Assembly (NCBI RefSeq): GCF_001641265.1
Contig: NW_020167536.1
Coordinates: forward strand, 496,001-560,000
DNA: 64,000 nt
DNA from: Pseudogymnoascus destructans
Taxonomy: Eukaryota > Ascomycota > Leotiomycetes > Thelebolales > Thelebolaceae
Reading direction: 5' to 3'
How positions within the stretch are numbered: the first letter of the stretch is position 1; each line of letters opens with the position of its first letter. Made by a program: the position numbers and the translations under genes. The notes under the pieces were generated by a model that had not been told where the DNA came from, ran no database searches, and saw nothing but the letters and a program-made list of their open reading frames with translations. This document shows positions 29,338 through 41,609 of this stretch, piece after piece.

Positions 29338-31887
29338 ATGCGCCTGAGGTGAGGATAGGATGCTCGATGAGGTGTGGAAGGGCAACCCATGATGGCTTCC
29401 ATTGAGTCTTATAGTCCTCGCCGGACAGCATCCCGGCGTGTTGGTTGGTGTTTGCCTTCGGCCTGAACCATCAGTAGCAGCAGCAAGGCTTTCCGGCCTA
29501 AAATCGGCATGCGGTGAATAATGTGATATCGAGGGAGGGTCAAGCCCAAGGCCTCCTCTCCAACTTTCCAACGGCGCTTACACAGCATCGAGGGCGGCGG
29601 ATATCCATCAGATGGAAGTATAAAAAATGATACCAGGCCGGCCATGGCGAGGCCCAGTGCATGTGTACATCGCGTTGGTTATCACGGAACCTGCTTTCGG
29701 TGACCTCAGGGCACAAGGTATGGTGACTTGGGAGGTGATGCGGGCGTTGCTACTTTCTCCAGCTTGTCATGCCGGTTAAGCCACAATATCCACACAGCAT
29801 CACTCAACGGTAGCGAGTTAAAAGCTGCAGACGCTTGAAGCGAGCACTAGGATGGCAGCCCCGTCATCCCCGCTGTCTCTTACGGTGGGATATCAAACGA
29901 CGCTCTCCTCACAGAGAGACCTCATTTTCTTCTGCATTTGCGCATGCCCGGAACAACCGTAAGCGTCATAGTTCTTGGCGTCGACGACGATAGTAGAACT
30001 TCTTTTCCCATTTCCCATCAGGCCGCCGCGACACTGCCCGCGGATCGTGGCTGAGGCAGAGAGAATAGGGCTTGCATCATGCCGTGAAACGAAACGTAAC
30101 CTTGATACCGTTAGTCGTCTTTGGTGCTGCTGTTTCCCTCTGCCTCTCTCTCTGCCTGGTCTTGCACTTGGCCTCGGTGGCCCGCATGGCCGCCGATATG
30201 GTCTCCGAGTCTCCGAACTGGCCGAGCCCTAGATCCAAGTCCCGCGGCCATTTCAGAGGCCATGTCACCCCATTATATGTCTGTGATTGCCGCAGGCAGC
30301 AAAGTAAAGGGGGTGTGTGTGGTGATGCTGCTACCTACAGTGTGGCGCAGGTTCATTCGATGAGGCGATGCACACTGGACCACCACAACCCTAACTTACT
30401 ACAAGCGCGTGTTCTCAAATATCTATCTCCTCAATACTATCTCGTTCGAGAAGTCCGAGAGAATAGCGGCCAGGAAGATAAATTACTCCATTGAACTGTA
30501 CAGTACTGGACTTTACAGTCCAACTCAGGCTCAGGGGCTATGCACTAACTTACACACCAGTGAGTGGTGTTACTGCCAACGGTCTCATCCAACAGGGCCA
30601 TATCCACTTCTTGAATACTTCTCGAAAACCAGGAATTGTCCTGCATGTACTCTCAATCAAGTGATCTCCGCGCTAGGCTTCAGCAAGAATGATGGCCGCA
30701 TAGGCACGATCAGAGAGAAGCAGCTGTCGTGGCTCCTGTCGGACTCATCTCCGATGTGGTCTCCAAAATCCATTGCCGCGGATTCACCTCAGCGACTCTG
30801 TGTATCCCCACCAATCTAAATATCACATATGATTATGTAGTCGATCCCTCTTCTAGATTCTGAACAGCCTGAGGCCACGAGCAGAATTAGACATCCCCAT
30901 CCCGCATCATCATCCCGCATCATCATCCCGCAAAGACGATGGCTCCCGCTCTCGATCGTCCAATCGCGAGCGCAAAGCGCCCAAAACCACAAAGACCTTA
31001 AATCCCACAGCCGAGGGAAGCTGCTTGGCCGAGTGCAGGGTGGTGAATGGCCGCGGGAGACGGAGTCCTGTGGCGATACTGGTGTTGGTTTTAGGCCCCC
31101 ACTATCCGGCCCTTGCGAAGAGCAAAGCAAGCAAGCAAGGAAGGAAGAAAAAGTCTCACGAGCACAGAAGTACGATTGTGGAGATATTTGGAATTGCTTG
31201 CAACACAAGAGACCCAAATCCAAATCCACAGTAGCAGGGTCCCCCCTATCTTCCAAGGCTGTCCACCCAACACCCCCCTTTCCCCCCCACCCCCCCCCCC
31301 TCCCCGCCGCAGCCGCAGCCCTCCCCCATCAACGCGGTCGCATTAAAGTAACCGCCCCCAAATGCGTTGGTCATACCGAGCACGGATCGCGTACAGCACC
31401 ACGAAACGAACGGCCAGCCGCGGACGCTGGTTTACCGCCGGCGGTCGTGGGGGCGGGTAACGCAGATGCACGACTGTGGGGAGGGGGGGGTTAAGGTGGT
31501 GCCTTGTCACCTCATTTGCGCCTGCGGCATTTGCGCTCGTTTACAGGAGGGAGGGTGTGGTGATGGCAGGGCTGGTGGGCGGCCTCGCCGGTTGGGGGGC
31601 AGAGGAGGGGAGGGAGAGGTGAGGCGAGGTCCGAACGTAGTGCAATACGCGGTTGCCTGTGGAAACGGGGGGTTCACGGTGACTGAGCGAGAGAGTGGGA
31701 GAAAGGGCATTCTTGCTTCGGTATCTAGAACCGGCTACTCAAACTGTTATGTGATATTAGGTAAATCTATATATCTGTTTCCTGTCATTCCAAACGCCGC
31801 CCAGTACAATTATTTACACTCCGCGGAGCCCGCCAATCCGTACTCCCAACCATCCATCTCTGCAGCGACCTTATCACAGGCTGGCCC
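29338..31887. other. 2.5-kb intergenic region, no gene supported
   Basis: Several ORFs of 60-150 codons occur on both strands, but none has a recognisable domain, coherent codon use or splice partner. It holds the leftward promoter of the SWIM gene at the left and the downstream side of CYP51 at the right. A CATCATCCCG repeat lies near 30905-30932. Confidence 0.45.
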
Positions 31888-33575
31888 TTAGTTCTTCTCC
31901 CGCTTCTCCCACACAATCATGGCCGGGGTCAGCGGCCGCGAGAACAGCGAGCTGTAATCCGTGCCGACAACCTCGTTCACGCCGTCAGGCAGCCTCCACT
32001 TGAACTCGCGCACCATGGTCGCGATGATGGCCCCGAGCTGCAGGCCGGCGAACTGCTCGCCGATGCAGCGGTGGCGGCCAGCGCCAAAGGGCAGGTAGGG
32101 CGACGTGGCGCCCTTGCTGATCATGCCGTAGCCGTAGTCCTCGTGCTCCTCCTTGATCTCGCCCATCTGGACGCCGGCTGCGCCTGCGTCCCAGCGATGG
32201 GGGTCCCACTTGAGAGGGTCGGGGAAGTACTCCTCCATCCGCGCGGTGACACCGGCGGAGGAGAGGAGGGTGTGGGTTGTTGGGATGACGAAGTTGGTTC
32301 CGGGGACGGGCATGGGGGACTTGACTTTGCGGAGGATGGAGTGGATGGGGGTGTGGAGACGGAGGGTCTCCTTGAGGACGGCGTTGTTCAGGGTGAGCTT
32401 GCCCAAGTTCTCATAGGTCAAGGGGGGGAGGTCGGCGCCTAGGAGGCGGATCTGTTCTTGGTAGAGTCCCTCGATTATATCGGGGCGGGCGGCGAGGTTA
32501 AGCATCATCCAGGAGCTGGTCGATGACGAGGAGTGCTGTCCCGCCATGAGCATGGCAATCATCATGTGTGAAATCTCCTTGTCAGGGAGAGGGGTGCCGT
32601 CCTTGTAAACCGATGCCATCAGATGTCGGATCAAATCGTGCTCATTCTCATCAGGGACGTTTCCGGCGCGACGTTCCTGGATGATCTCCATGTATGTCTC
32701 GGAAAGGATTCTCTGAGCGCGATCGCGAGCACGGTTTTGTGGCAGAGGTGCCCAGTGAAGCATGAAGTTGATCGGGGTGAAGCCCATGTCGAGGTCGTGG
32801 AAGAGGTTGGCAAATTCGGCGTTGAACCTGGATCGGACTTCCTTCCCTTGGAGTGTACGGGAAGCGGTGTAGATGGTGATCTCAGACATGGCTGCGGGAA
32901 CGTCGGTTTTACCGCTGGGACCCTTGAACATCGGGCTGGTCTTGATGAAGTTGGTGACCTCCTGGACGATAAGGGGCACGTAGGACCTGAATGTCTCGGT
33001 GGTGAGACTGACTTTCACGAACTGTGCCAGTTAGCCAATAATCATTTCTCAGTGTATTCAAACTCCGTACTTTCTTCTGCTCCATGAGCTTCGAGTTGGG
33101 GCAGTCGTAGACAACTCCGGTACCGAAAACTGGCGTGGTGAGCTTTGTGTAGATCTCCTCCGCGTTCACGTCCTTGAGCTTGCCGTTGAGGATGAACTCG
33201 TTGCCAGCTGTTCCAAGGTATACGGTGGTCTTCTTTCCGAGGAGGATAAAAGTAAAGATATCACCATACTACTAAAGTCAGCTTGGTTCTTCGCCCAGCA
33301 CTTTCATGTTCACGAACCTTTTCTCTGCACTTGAAGAAGAAGGGGTATGGGTCCATTCCATAGCTGATAGTGTTTCCGAGGATGGGGAACCAGTGGAAAA
33401 CAAGCGGCGGCTCATTGGGGTTTTGGGGAAGAAGCTGGCTCAAGACATTGAGGACGACAGCGAGGACGATGAACGACGCGAATCCGACGGCTGCCACGAC
33501 GCCGAGACCACGCTCCGAAATCTGCGCATTGATTGGGATCAGGACGGCCTCAGTAAGGCTCTCTGTTAGGCCCAT
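31888..33575 (-). CDS. CYP51: Sterol 14-alpha-demethylase (CYP51)
   Basis: Exons 33575-33318, 33268-33071 and 33021-31888 join in phase 0 (introns of 49 nt each) to give 529 residues. An N-terminal membrane anchor (VVAAVGFASFIVLAVVLNVL) precedes the P450 body. The heme loop FGAGRHRCIGEQFA has the cysteine ligand, KETLRLH is the ExxR helix, and AGQHSSSSTSSWM is the I-helix oxygen-binding segment. The substrate-recognition segment VVYDCPNSKLMEQKKF is a CYP51 signature and keeps its tyrosine. The enzyme removes the 14-alpha-methyl of lanosterol/eburicol in ergosterol synthesis on the ER. An in-frame upstream ATG at 33758 exists, but the family starts near MGLTESLTEA. Confidence 0.96.
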
Positions 33576-34101
33576 TGTGCCGTATGTGTTCGGCGAGGGA
33601 ACGGTCCAGGTGGTCGGGGTGAATTCGTAGGAACCGAAGTGGTGTTTGGTTTGGACAGGAGGGAGGGACAGGAGACAATTTGTATAGTTTTCTGGGGAGA
33701 TAATCGAATTAGGAAAGGTGGCTGTGATTGGCCCCTCGAATGTTTGGCAGTATTTCATTAAAGTTGCTTAGTGCCATGGCTCCTTTGGCCACCGCCGGGC
33801 AGAAACGAGTATTTCGGCCTAGCGTATTCATTGTAGCCAATGAGGGTGCGCTTATAGTAGTCTGAGATTGATCCCAGAATTCCAAGGCATAAACCTATAC
33901 GAAAACGAGCACGAGCACGAGCACGACCAGAATGCCCGATCACGTGTTTAATGATGAAGATACCTCAACAGCACTGTTTGGGTTATAAGAATACACAGAC
34001 GATGTTTGATAGCCGCACAAATATCCACTGAGCCGCGTGTCACATCTCCGCAGTCACGGTCATTACGCCAATAGGCTCCAGGCTAAAGTCAGCCCTCTCC
34101 G
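33576..34101. promoter_or_regulatory. Divergent promoter of CYP51 and the DUF3074 gene
   Basis: This 526-nt gap separates two outward-reading starts. It holds a short ACGAGC/GCACGA repeat (33904-33926) and a palindromic ATCACGTG (33939-33946), an E-box-like word of the kind SREBP-type sterol regulators can bind. The link is an inference from neighbour function. Confidence 0.4.
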
Positions 34102-35025
34102 ATGGCCACCACAACCTCCTCCGGCCCGTTCCTATCCCTCACCCCCTACTCCCTCACCCACCTCCCCCGCTCCCCCCAAACCAACAGCTCCTCAGACTAT
34201 CCCGACCTCCCCACCCCCTATGCCTCCGCGCCCTCAGCCACCTCCCTCCTCACATCCCTCCTCACCGAAGCCCTCACCCTCCTCTCCTCCGCCGCCCCCC
34301 GCGACGGCTCCCGCCCCTCCTGGACCCTACAGCGCAAGCCACGACACTACCCCAACTCCACCGCCCCCATCCACCTCTCATCCGGCCCCCACAACGGTGC
34401 ACACTGGGTCTGCAGACGCAGCTCGCACCGCGACGCCGCCGAGCGCGAAACCGCGTCGTGGACTGAGTTCGAGGCGGCGTTCAAGACAGAACATACGCTC
34501 CACGAACAGGCATTCACGCCTTCAGTGATTGGCTTCGAGAGAGTCGCGTGGTGGGAAGAGGCGGTGAAAGATGTGAGCCTTGAGCTCCCGCATGAGCAGT
34601 GGAAGGGAGTTAGCCTCGAGCTGCTAGAGATCGTGCATAGCCTCCCAAAGCCCCTGCACCCGCGCTCCTTCCCGGTGCTGCAGGGGATCGCAGAGCGAGT
34701 TGATATGGGTGTGGAGGGCGGGGAGTTTGTGGTGGTGACCGTGCCGGTGGGTGTGAAGTGGAAGCTGTGGGCGCAGGCGGTGCCGGCGAGGTATGCGGCG
34801 GTAGAACGGTTTAGAAGGGTTGGGCCGGATGTAGAGTGGGTTATGGCGACAGCGTCGAGGGCGGGGGGTGTGTTGCCCGGGTGGGTGCAAGATATGTCTG
34901 TTCCGGGGGTTGTGGCGAAGGATGTGGATTTGTACTTGAAGTGGGAGGCTGCGCAACGAGAGAGGCGAGCGGAGGCGGATATGGAGGAGTCGCTGGAAAG
35001 TGACGGTGACGGAGGAGCAGTCTGA
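34102..35025 (+). CDS. DUF3074 (START-like) domain protein
   Basis: A single exon of 307 codons. The pattern HWVCRRSSHRDAAERETASWTEFEAAF, an aromatic-rich central part and the beta-strand segment GGEFVVVTVPVGVKWKLW match the fungal DUF3074 family, which has a START-like lipid-pocket fold. C-terminal acidic residues follow VDLYLKWEAAQRERRAEAD. Ligand and role are unknown. It is divergent from CYP51 and convergent with ADE8. The start at 34102 is the first ATG in frame with the conserved N-terminus (GPFLSLTPYSL). Confidence 0.75.
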   Translation: MATTTSSGPFLSLTPYSLTHLPRSPQTNSSSDYPDLPTPYASAPSATSLLTSLLTEALTLLSSAAPRDGSRPSWTLQRKPRHYPNSTAPIHLSSGPHNGAHWVCRRSSHRDAAERETASWTEFEAAFKTEHTLHEQAFTPSVIGFERVAWWEEAVKDVSLELPHEQWKGVSLELLEIVHSLPKPLHPRSFPVLQGIAERVDMGVEGGEFVVVTVPVGVKWKLWAQAVPARYAAVERFRRVGPDVEWVMATASRAGGVLPGWVQDMSVPGVVAKDVDLYLKWEAAQRERRAEADMEESLESDGDGGAV

Positions 35026-35192
35026 TATTGGGCGGTCTTTGGACGATGCGGAATCACTAGCTCCAGGAAATGCTGGACAGGGAATACTATGAAAGGGAAA
35101 GCCGTAATAGGCGTATCCGCCACGGATTGTGATGGAGGAAGGAAGGGAAGGTCACTGAAGACACCATGGAACATAAAAAAACATACATATCT

Positions 35193-35952
35193 CTATTTCC
35201 CTCCCTCCTTCTCCCTCCCCTCCCACAACTCCTCACTAGCCTTCCTCGTCCCCTCCACAATAATCCCATGCTCAACCTCATGAATCCGTCCCTCCAGCCC
35301 CTCCAGCGTCTCGCCCTCTTGGAACTCAACCTCCCGCACCAATACCGGCTGCCCGCGATCCACCTCCGCAACAACATAGTGCACCATCACCCCCGTCGGC
35401 CCCTTCGACTTCCCAGCCACGAAATCCTCGTAGGCGCGTTTAATCGCGTTAGCGCCGTCGTAGGCGCCGGGGAGCGCGGGGTGCAGGTTTATGACCGGGA
35501 CATGCTCCTTTTCGAGGGGCGCTAGGAAGGGGGGTGATAGAATGTGCATCCAGCCCGCCTGTGTCCGTTAGCTTCCATCTCCATCACAGTAATATAGGAG
35601 GTTAGGATAAGGGGGGACTCACGCAAACGATCAGGTCCGGCCCGTCGCCCAGGATCAGCGCTGCGAGATCGGCGTCATACTTCTCGCGACCGGCCTTGAT
35701 AGCCTCGGGGTCCTTTTCGCCGCTCTTGAGGTAGTGGCCGGCGACGAGGTTGTGGTAGGATGTCTTTATGCCGGCAGAGCGGGCGCGGTCGAGTCCATAG
35801 GCGTTCTTTTTGTTGGAGATTACGTGCGTGATGACTGTGTTTGGGAGAGTTGGTGGGGAGCTAGTCGTGGCGTCGATCAGGGCTTGGAGGTTGGTGCCGG
35901 AGCCGGAGATGAGGACTGTCAGCTTCGTTGGGGGGTGAGAGGAGGAGGACAT
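35193..35952 (-). CDS. ADE8: Phosphoribosylglycinamide formyltransferase (GAR transformylase)
   Basis: Exons 35952-35623 and 35558-35193 (64-nt intron, phase 0) give 231 residues, the usual size of monofunctional GART. Landmarks are LISGSGTNLQALIDA (phosphate loop), VISNKKNAYGLDRA, the AGWMHIL segment at the exon 2 start, NLHPALPGAYDGANAI (catalytic N-x-H-P with the G-x-x-G-x-x loop), and TGVMVHYVVAEVDRGQPV holding the catalytic Asp. The enzyme transfers formyl from 10-formyl-THF to GAR in purine synthesis. It is divergent from the lumazine synthase gene. Confidence 0.95.
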
Positions 35953-36740
35953 CGTGAGGAGGTGTTGGGGAAGTTTAAGGTATGTTTTGAGAGCTGGTGC
36001 CGGTGTAGAAGATATTTAGATTGGATTGCTGCAGCACCAGGCGCGAATGAGTTCCACAGGATATTCGACCCGCTCAAATGTATTTACACGAATCAGCTCG
36101 AATGAGAACAGATGAGCTGGCTATGTGAGACAAACGGATAGAGCGTAGCACTTCATCCCCAATCGACAACCATCAGGCAAATAATTCTACCCCACCACAC
36201 GTGACCCAAACTGCCCCGCTTCTAGCGTGGTCTGTGTTGTAGGAAGGACCGAGATATTGCGACCGCGCGCAAATCGTGCGGTGTGTTTGGTGACCGGACC
36301 TTCGGGCTTTTGCGCAACGGGTAGGAAAACTCGACAGTAGACTACAGTATATAGAATAATGAATTGATTTTTTGATTACTACACTATCTACTGGGCCTAC
36401 GTACTGTATTTGTAGGGCATCGGGGGAAGCCCGAATACTCTCCAGAATAGGGGTTCAGGTATCGGGTGATTTAATTACGATCATCCCGATGCCAATCCAC
36501 CCCGAGTCCCAAATGGAGAATCCGACGGGTCGCCTGGGAAAATCCCAATTTCCTGGGCCTAAAGTGCCCGTATTCCCCAGGCTCCTGCATCTTTCTCCAA
36601 CAGTCTGACAGGTAATGATCTCACACCCGCCAGGTACGACGACGTCCTCCCCGAGCTCACCTTAGCTATCTCCTCACTCCTACAACTATCCACCAACCCA
36701 AAAAACTATCTACCACTCGTTGAAATCACTTGAAATCGCC
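35953..36740. promoter_or_regulatory. Divergent promoter region of ADE8 and RIB4
   Basis: The gap is 788 nt. CACGTGACCC at 36200 is an E-box-like word. Otherwise the region shows no recognisable feature or gene. Confidence 0.4.
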
Positions 36741-37460
36741 ATGTCACCCACTGGCAAAGGCATCGGCGCCGCCCCGAAGATCGACGGCTCAGACCTCCGC
36801 ATCGGCATCGTGCACGCACGCTGGAATGAGCAGATCATCGAGCCACTCCTCGAGGGCGCACGCAAGGAGCTCCTCGCCGCCGGTGTGAAGCCCGCGAACA
36901 TCGTCGTGCAATCCGTGCCCGGCTCCTGGTATGTCTCCCCCCATTGACCATGCCGCTACCCCACCCCGCCCTACCCCGCCGAACATACCGGAGCAAAACA
37001 CGAGCACGCAGCTAACCTCCGCAGGGAGCTACCCATCGCCGTGCGCGGGATGTACACTGCCTCCCAAATCCAAGCTACTCAATCCTCGACCTCCTCCGCC
37101 GGAGACCTCCTCGGCTCAACCTCCGACCTCGCATCCGACGCAGCCGCGACCCACACTCCCCCCTTCGACGCACTGATCGCTATCGGCGTGCTGATCAAGG
37201 GCGAGACGATGCACTTCGAGTACATCTCCGACGCGGTGTCGACGGGCCTGATGCGCGTGCAGCTCGATGCCGGGGTGCCGCTTATCTTTGGGCTGCTGAC
37301 GGTGCTGAGTGAGCAGCAGGCGCTGGTCAGGGCTGGGCTTGGAGGGGGGGAGAAGGGCGCGAAGGGGTATGCGGCGCATAACCATGGGGAGGATTGGGGG
37401 AGGGCCGCGGTGGAGTTGGGGCAGCGGAGGAGGGAGTGGGGGGAGGGGAAGATTCTTTAG
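36741..37460 (+). CDS. RIB4: 6,7-dimethyl-8-ribityllumazine synthase
   Basis: Exons 36741-36928 and 37025-37460 (96-nt intron GTATGT...GCAG) give 207 residues. The tryptophan split by the intron restores VPGSWELPIAVR, a family signature. Other marks are IGIVHARWNEQII (substrate loop), IAIGVLIKGETMHFEYI (catalytic region with the histidine) and VPLIFGLLTV. The enzyme makes the riboflavin precursor from 3,4-dihydroxybutanone phosphate and the ribitylamino-uracil. The Ser/Thr-rich insert SSTSSAGDLLGSTSDLASDA (about residues 77-96) is longer than in the yeast protein. The start at 36741 was preferred over an ATG seven codons upstream because homologues begin near GKG. Confidence 0.95.
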
Positions 37461-38618
37461 AGGGTGAAGTGTTGGTGAATACGATATAGAGAATAAAATG
37501 TCTGCATTAGTTATGCTTTTTTTGGTGGATTGGATTAGAGGTGCTCAATGGAGCACAATTAGACTGGGCTGATGAGCTGGATCTATCAGCGGATGTCATT
37601 CTCAGCACTGATTCTCATCCTGCAGCACGGCAAAACTGCAAGCCCTTCTCGACCTGCGAGTAACGCCATCGTGGAACGGTGGATGTTCAGAGTACGAGCA
37701 CTCAGTGTGTATTCCAAGCCTGTCATGGCTCTTTTTCAGCTGCCCAGCGATGATGACGCTATAAATTGCGACGACTTTGACTTTGACGGTGAGTATAGTC
37801 CAGTGGAAACCGCACCGTAGAACAGGGCTGAGACCAGGAAAAGTAGGACTGAGCACACTGGCATGGCATCCACTATGGGGAACAACCGCCAACCCAACTC
37901 AATTTGGGAAGTATGTCGCGACATGAAAAGCCCGCCAGCAGAGAAAACCAAAAGGATTGACCGCTGATTCGCTCCGCCCCGGCGACTCTACGATCCGAAG
38001 AGTGATAGTCGCCTTGATTGCTGACGCGGCGCTGTCAAAACGAGCATGGGTGGGATGACACCAATTCCGGCTCAGCACCAGCCAGCCCTTTAAGCTTTGC
38101 AAAGAGCTTTATATCTCCTCGCTGCTGTCCATCGTGTGACATCTCTCGAGGAAACATCACCGTCGCACCGACAAACTACGTGCCCTTTCCAACCCCTCAT
38201 CACACGCTGAAAAGCCCCAACCACATCCCCAAACACCAACCCAGTCACCACCGCCGCCAAAATAGGGAATCTCACGAACTACCTAACCATGGCTCACACC
38301 AGCCGCTACGAGCGTGTTCGTCCCTCATCTCCCCTCCTGATATACACGGTGTTTACGAGGTTCTAGGTTGGGGATATTCTGGGTTAGGTGTACAAACATA
38401 TTTCAAACTCTATTATATAGTCACCAGCGACACATAGCTATTTCATTAGGCAAATAATAGAGCATTACGACTTGATATCTCATTCTACAAGTATGTAAAT
38501 ACACCTTCCAACTCCCCCAAGGTCTCTTAGGAACAATCGCTACCAAAAATTGTACCACTATTCCCCCTATGCACGGCTCCCATAACGCCACGCCATTTTA
38601 AATCAGATACCAACCTCA
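37461..38618. other. Intergenic, convergent 3' region
   Basis: The region spans 1.16 kb between two convergent genes. Short ORFs on both strands have no domain. Nothing else was seen. Confidence 0.45.
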
Positions 38619-41609
38619 TCACTCATCGCTATCATCATCACTATCCTCCACCACCCTCCTCCTCTTCCTCCTCCCCCCACCCCCCTCGTCCCTCACCTCC
38701 ACAGGCCTCCCCGCCGACCTCCCCCACTTCCCAACCAGCGTACTGATATCTGGTAACTCCTCATCGCCATCCATCGACTCCTGCGTAGCCGTGAACTGTG
38801 TCGGTTCGAAGAACGGCCTCGCTTTCGCTAGGGGACTGACTGATGAGAAAATGGTCTGCTGTTCTCGCGCGGAATGCGCCTTAGGCGTCTCGTCGTCGCG
38901 GACAATGAAGTCGTCGAGATCGCTGTCTTCTTCATCGTCGTCGTACCGCGGGGCCGCTGAGCTGCTGGACAAGGTGGTGATTGAGTCTACAAGTGGAGAT
39001 CGGGCGTTTGAGCGATGTTTAGGTCGGGGTGCTGCACGGTTGCGGCGAGGTGGGGTTAGGGTCTCTGATTCTTCGGCGGAGAGAGAGAATAGGTCTGGTG
39101 GTGCTGCGGAGGATTGGCTGGTCGATAGGTCTATCGAGTTCTGGCTGGACCTTAGAGGGAGGGGGTCGTCTTGTACACGCTCCCAGCGACCCAATGTCTC
39201 GTCATTAATATCTTGCATTGACTGCAGCATCTTCACGAGCCTCTTTGAAGCGGCCCCGTGTTTGACACGCTCCGTCGGCCGTAAAGATCGTTGCAGCTCA
39301 ATGTGCTTATTTAATTCCGGGACGCTGACATCCAGTGTTTCGAATCCGCCGGCGATGGTTTGATATGTCTCCAGCAACAGGACTTTGTCCGAGTGAGATA
39401 GAAACACCGACTCGAGAAGTGGCTTTTCCATCCGTTGATCTTCTGATAATTCCGACACCACTTCTTCTACGGCTTGTGCTAATGAAGAGCTCTTTCGGGA
39501 GGTTTTCTTCCCAGACATCATTGCCGCTACAGACTGAAAGCCTGTCCCAACATCATCAGGCATGTTGAATTTCTTTGGCGGCCTTTTCGGTGCTCGTTTC
39601 GCCCGACGCTTCGGCTCTGGCAACGACGGGTCTTGGGTGTTTTCCACTGGTATTTCAATGTCCCTCTTATCAACAGCCGGCACGATATCTCGGGGCACTA
39701 TGCGTGTTGACAGATCAAACCGGAAATTAAATCGAGATCCATCACTGATCATCCGCTGCATAGCCTCGTAGTTATCTTTCGCCTTAATGAACGAATCCTC
39801 CTCCTTCCCACGCATCAGGAGTAGTACGATGTTTCCCGCCCGCTTTCTGCCCGTCCTTCCCATCCGCTGCAGCATGCGAATCGGGGAGGAAGATGCATCG
39901 TAGCAGACGATGAGATCAACCTGTCCAATATCAAGGCCTTCTTCGCCTATAGATGTGGCAACAATGACATTGAAAATTCCCTCTTTGAATTTCCTGATCG
40001 TCTCAATCTGCATAGCTTGGTTCATGCCATCAGAATGCTTCGTGCCCGCTTGACCGACGAAGACAGACGCCCTAACCATTGGCGCATGCCTATTCAGCAC
40101 CCGGGCCACTTCTTCGGCACTTCCGCGGTATTCGCAAAAGACGATGATTCTCGTAGTGGATGGTGGTGCTCCATCTTCCCTCCTTCCGTCACCAGCATCG
40201 AGGAAGTGATTCAACACAGTATCGCATAAGTAGGTGAGTTTTGGATGGCCAACGAAGTCATCCTTGTTGATCCACATATTTACCAGATCCATCATCTTCT
40301 TAAAGTGCGGACTGTCCATAATTTGTTTCTTATATTTCCCGGGTTTAGCACCGCGTTCCTCTGCTTCGGACCGGAAATCTTTCATCGTTTGGAAGAAGGG
40401 CCCAACGCCATGGAAATTCAGCAACTTTATCCCATGCGACACGCCGGCGAGAACTGTGAACAGGCTTCTCATCATGCCTTTCAACCCAAAGTTCGCCGAT
40501 TTCCCTGCAGGCGATTTCAGCCAGGTCTCTTGAGCCTTCAACATTCCAAACGGCGTCAGCGACAGAGGATCCCGGTTGTAATACGCATTATGACCGCATA
40601 ATTGGTCCACCAGGGGTTTCAACGTCCTCGATAAAAGATCTTGAACCTTTACAATCTCTTCCGATGGGTCGAGAATCACTTGGTCAATGTTGCGCTGGTG
40701 GACGTATTGCTGGATGTCAATAGACTCTTCGGTCCTGATCTCCACCTTTGAAATCTCGAGGCCGTTGATGACTTCTTGAACGGCCTCAACGGACGAACCA
40801 GGGGTGGCTGTTAACGCAAGAATGCGAAAGCTCTTCGTGAAACGCCGCATAAACTCGATGACCTTGACGTACGAGTAGTTGCCCGTTGCTCGATGCGCTT
40901 CGTCGACCACTAGGAGCACAATCTTCTTTGGATCGGCAAGACCTGTTCTCAAATCATTCTCCAGTGTCTGAGGTGTCATGAAAAACACTCGTTTGGAAGC
41001 CCATTCTTCTGCTCTCAGCGCCGGACTAATCTCGCCCGTAAGCATAGTCGTTGATGATCTCGGAATGCCAGCAATATAAAAGCACGCATCCACCTGCTGC
41101 GCCACGAGAGGTTTGGTTGGAGCCATGAAGACAATCTGGGAATCTTTCGTCCATCGATAATAGTTGAGCATGATCGTGGCTGCAATAAACGTCTTTCCCA
41201 GACCGGTCGGAAGTGCAACGAGCGTATTATTGAAGAGGCCATTTTTCGTAATCGAGTACTGGTAATCGCGAATAGCTCCGAGGTTTGTTGGATATACCCA
41301 TGTCTTGAGCGCTTCGATATCTAGCGAGTGGTGTGTGGGAGCTTCGGGGGGCAAATCAACCCGGTAGCTGTGGACTTTGTTGACCTGGGATGCCGGGAGC
41401 GGGTTGTCTGCTGCTCGTCCACCGAATAGAGTAGTTTGGCGCAGTCCCATCAGAGGCGCTACAACGCGTTGCCGGGGCAGTAGCTGAGACTCTGGCGGAC
41501 TCTGAGGGGTTGCTGGTCTCGCATCAGGCTCGGGCGATGAGCTGAATGCGTCTGATGGAAGACCCTCAAGCTCTTTGTCGGCGTCAAACCCGGAGTAATT
41601 CGTAGCCAT
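38619..41609 (-). CDS. MPH1: ATP-dependent DNA helicase MPH1 (FANCM family)
   Basis: A single exon of 996 residues. Helicase motifs in order: Q-like IRDYQYSITKNGL, motif I PTGLGKTF, Ia APTKPLVAQQ, II DEAH, III TATPGSS, IV FCEYRGSAEEV, V ATSIGEEGLDIG, VI QRMGRTGRKRAG. The insert between the two RecA lobes is the long helical one of FANCM/Hef/Mph1 proteins. The acidic, serine-rich tail ends in a nuclear-localisation-like GRRKRRRVVEDSDDD. Mph1 remodels replication forks and unwinds D-loops in error-free bypass. The start context and N-terminal FDADKELEGLPSDAF fit the family. Confidence 0.95.
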   Translation of the reverse strand: MATNYSGFDADKELEGLPSDAFSSSPEPDARPATPQSPPESQLLPRQRVVAPLMGLRQTTLFGGRAADNPLPASQVNKVHSYRVDLPPEAPTHHSLDIEALKTWVYPTNLGAIRDYQYSITKNGLFNNTLVALPTGLGKTFIAATIMLNYYRWTKDSQIVFMAPTKPLVAQQVDACFYIAGIPRSSTTMLTGEISPALRAEEWASKRVFFMTPQTLENDLRTGLADPKKIVLLVVDEAHRATGNYSYVKVIEFMRRFTKSFRILALTATPGSSVEAVQEVINGLEISKVEIRTEESIDIQQYVHQRNIDQVILDPSEEIVKVQDLLSRTLKPLVDQLCGHNAYYNRDPLSLTPFGMLKAQETWLKSPAGKSANFGLKGMMRSLFTVLAGVSHGIKLLNFHGVGPFFQTMKDFRSEAEERGAKPGKYKKQIMDSPHFKKMMDLVNMWINKDDFVGHPKLTYLCDTVLNHFLDAGDGRREDGAPPSTTRIIVFCEYRGSAEEVARVLNRHAPMVRASVFVGQAGTKHSDGMNQAMQIETIRKFKEGIFNVIVATSIGEEGLDIGQVDLIVCYDASSSPIRMLQRMGRTGRKRAGNIVLLLMRGKEEDSFIKAKDNYEAMQRMISDGSRFNFRFDLSTRIVPRDIVPAVDKRDIEIPVENTQDPSLPEPKRRAKRAPKRPPKKFNMPDDVGTGFQSVAAMMSGKKTSRKSSSLAQAVEEVVSELSEDQRMEKPLLESVFLSHSDKVLLLETYQTIAGGFETLDVSVPELNKHIELQRSLRPTERVKHGAASKRLVKMLQSMQDINDETLGRWERVQDDPLPLRSSQNSIDLSTSQSSAAPPDLFSLSAEESETLTPPRRNRAAPRPKHRSNARSPLVDSITTLSSSSAAPRYDDDEEDSDLDDFIVRDDETPKAHSAREQQTIFSSVSPLAKARPFFEPTQFTATQESMDGDEELPDISTLVGKWGRSAGRPVEVRDEGGGGRRKRRRVVEDSDDDSDE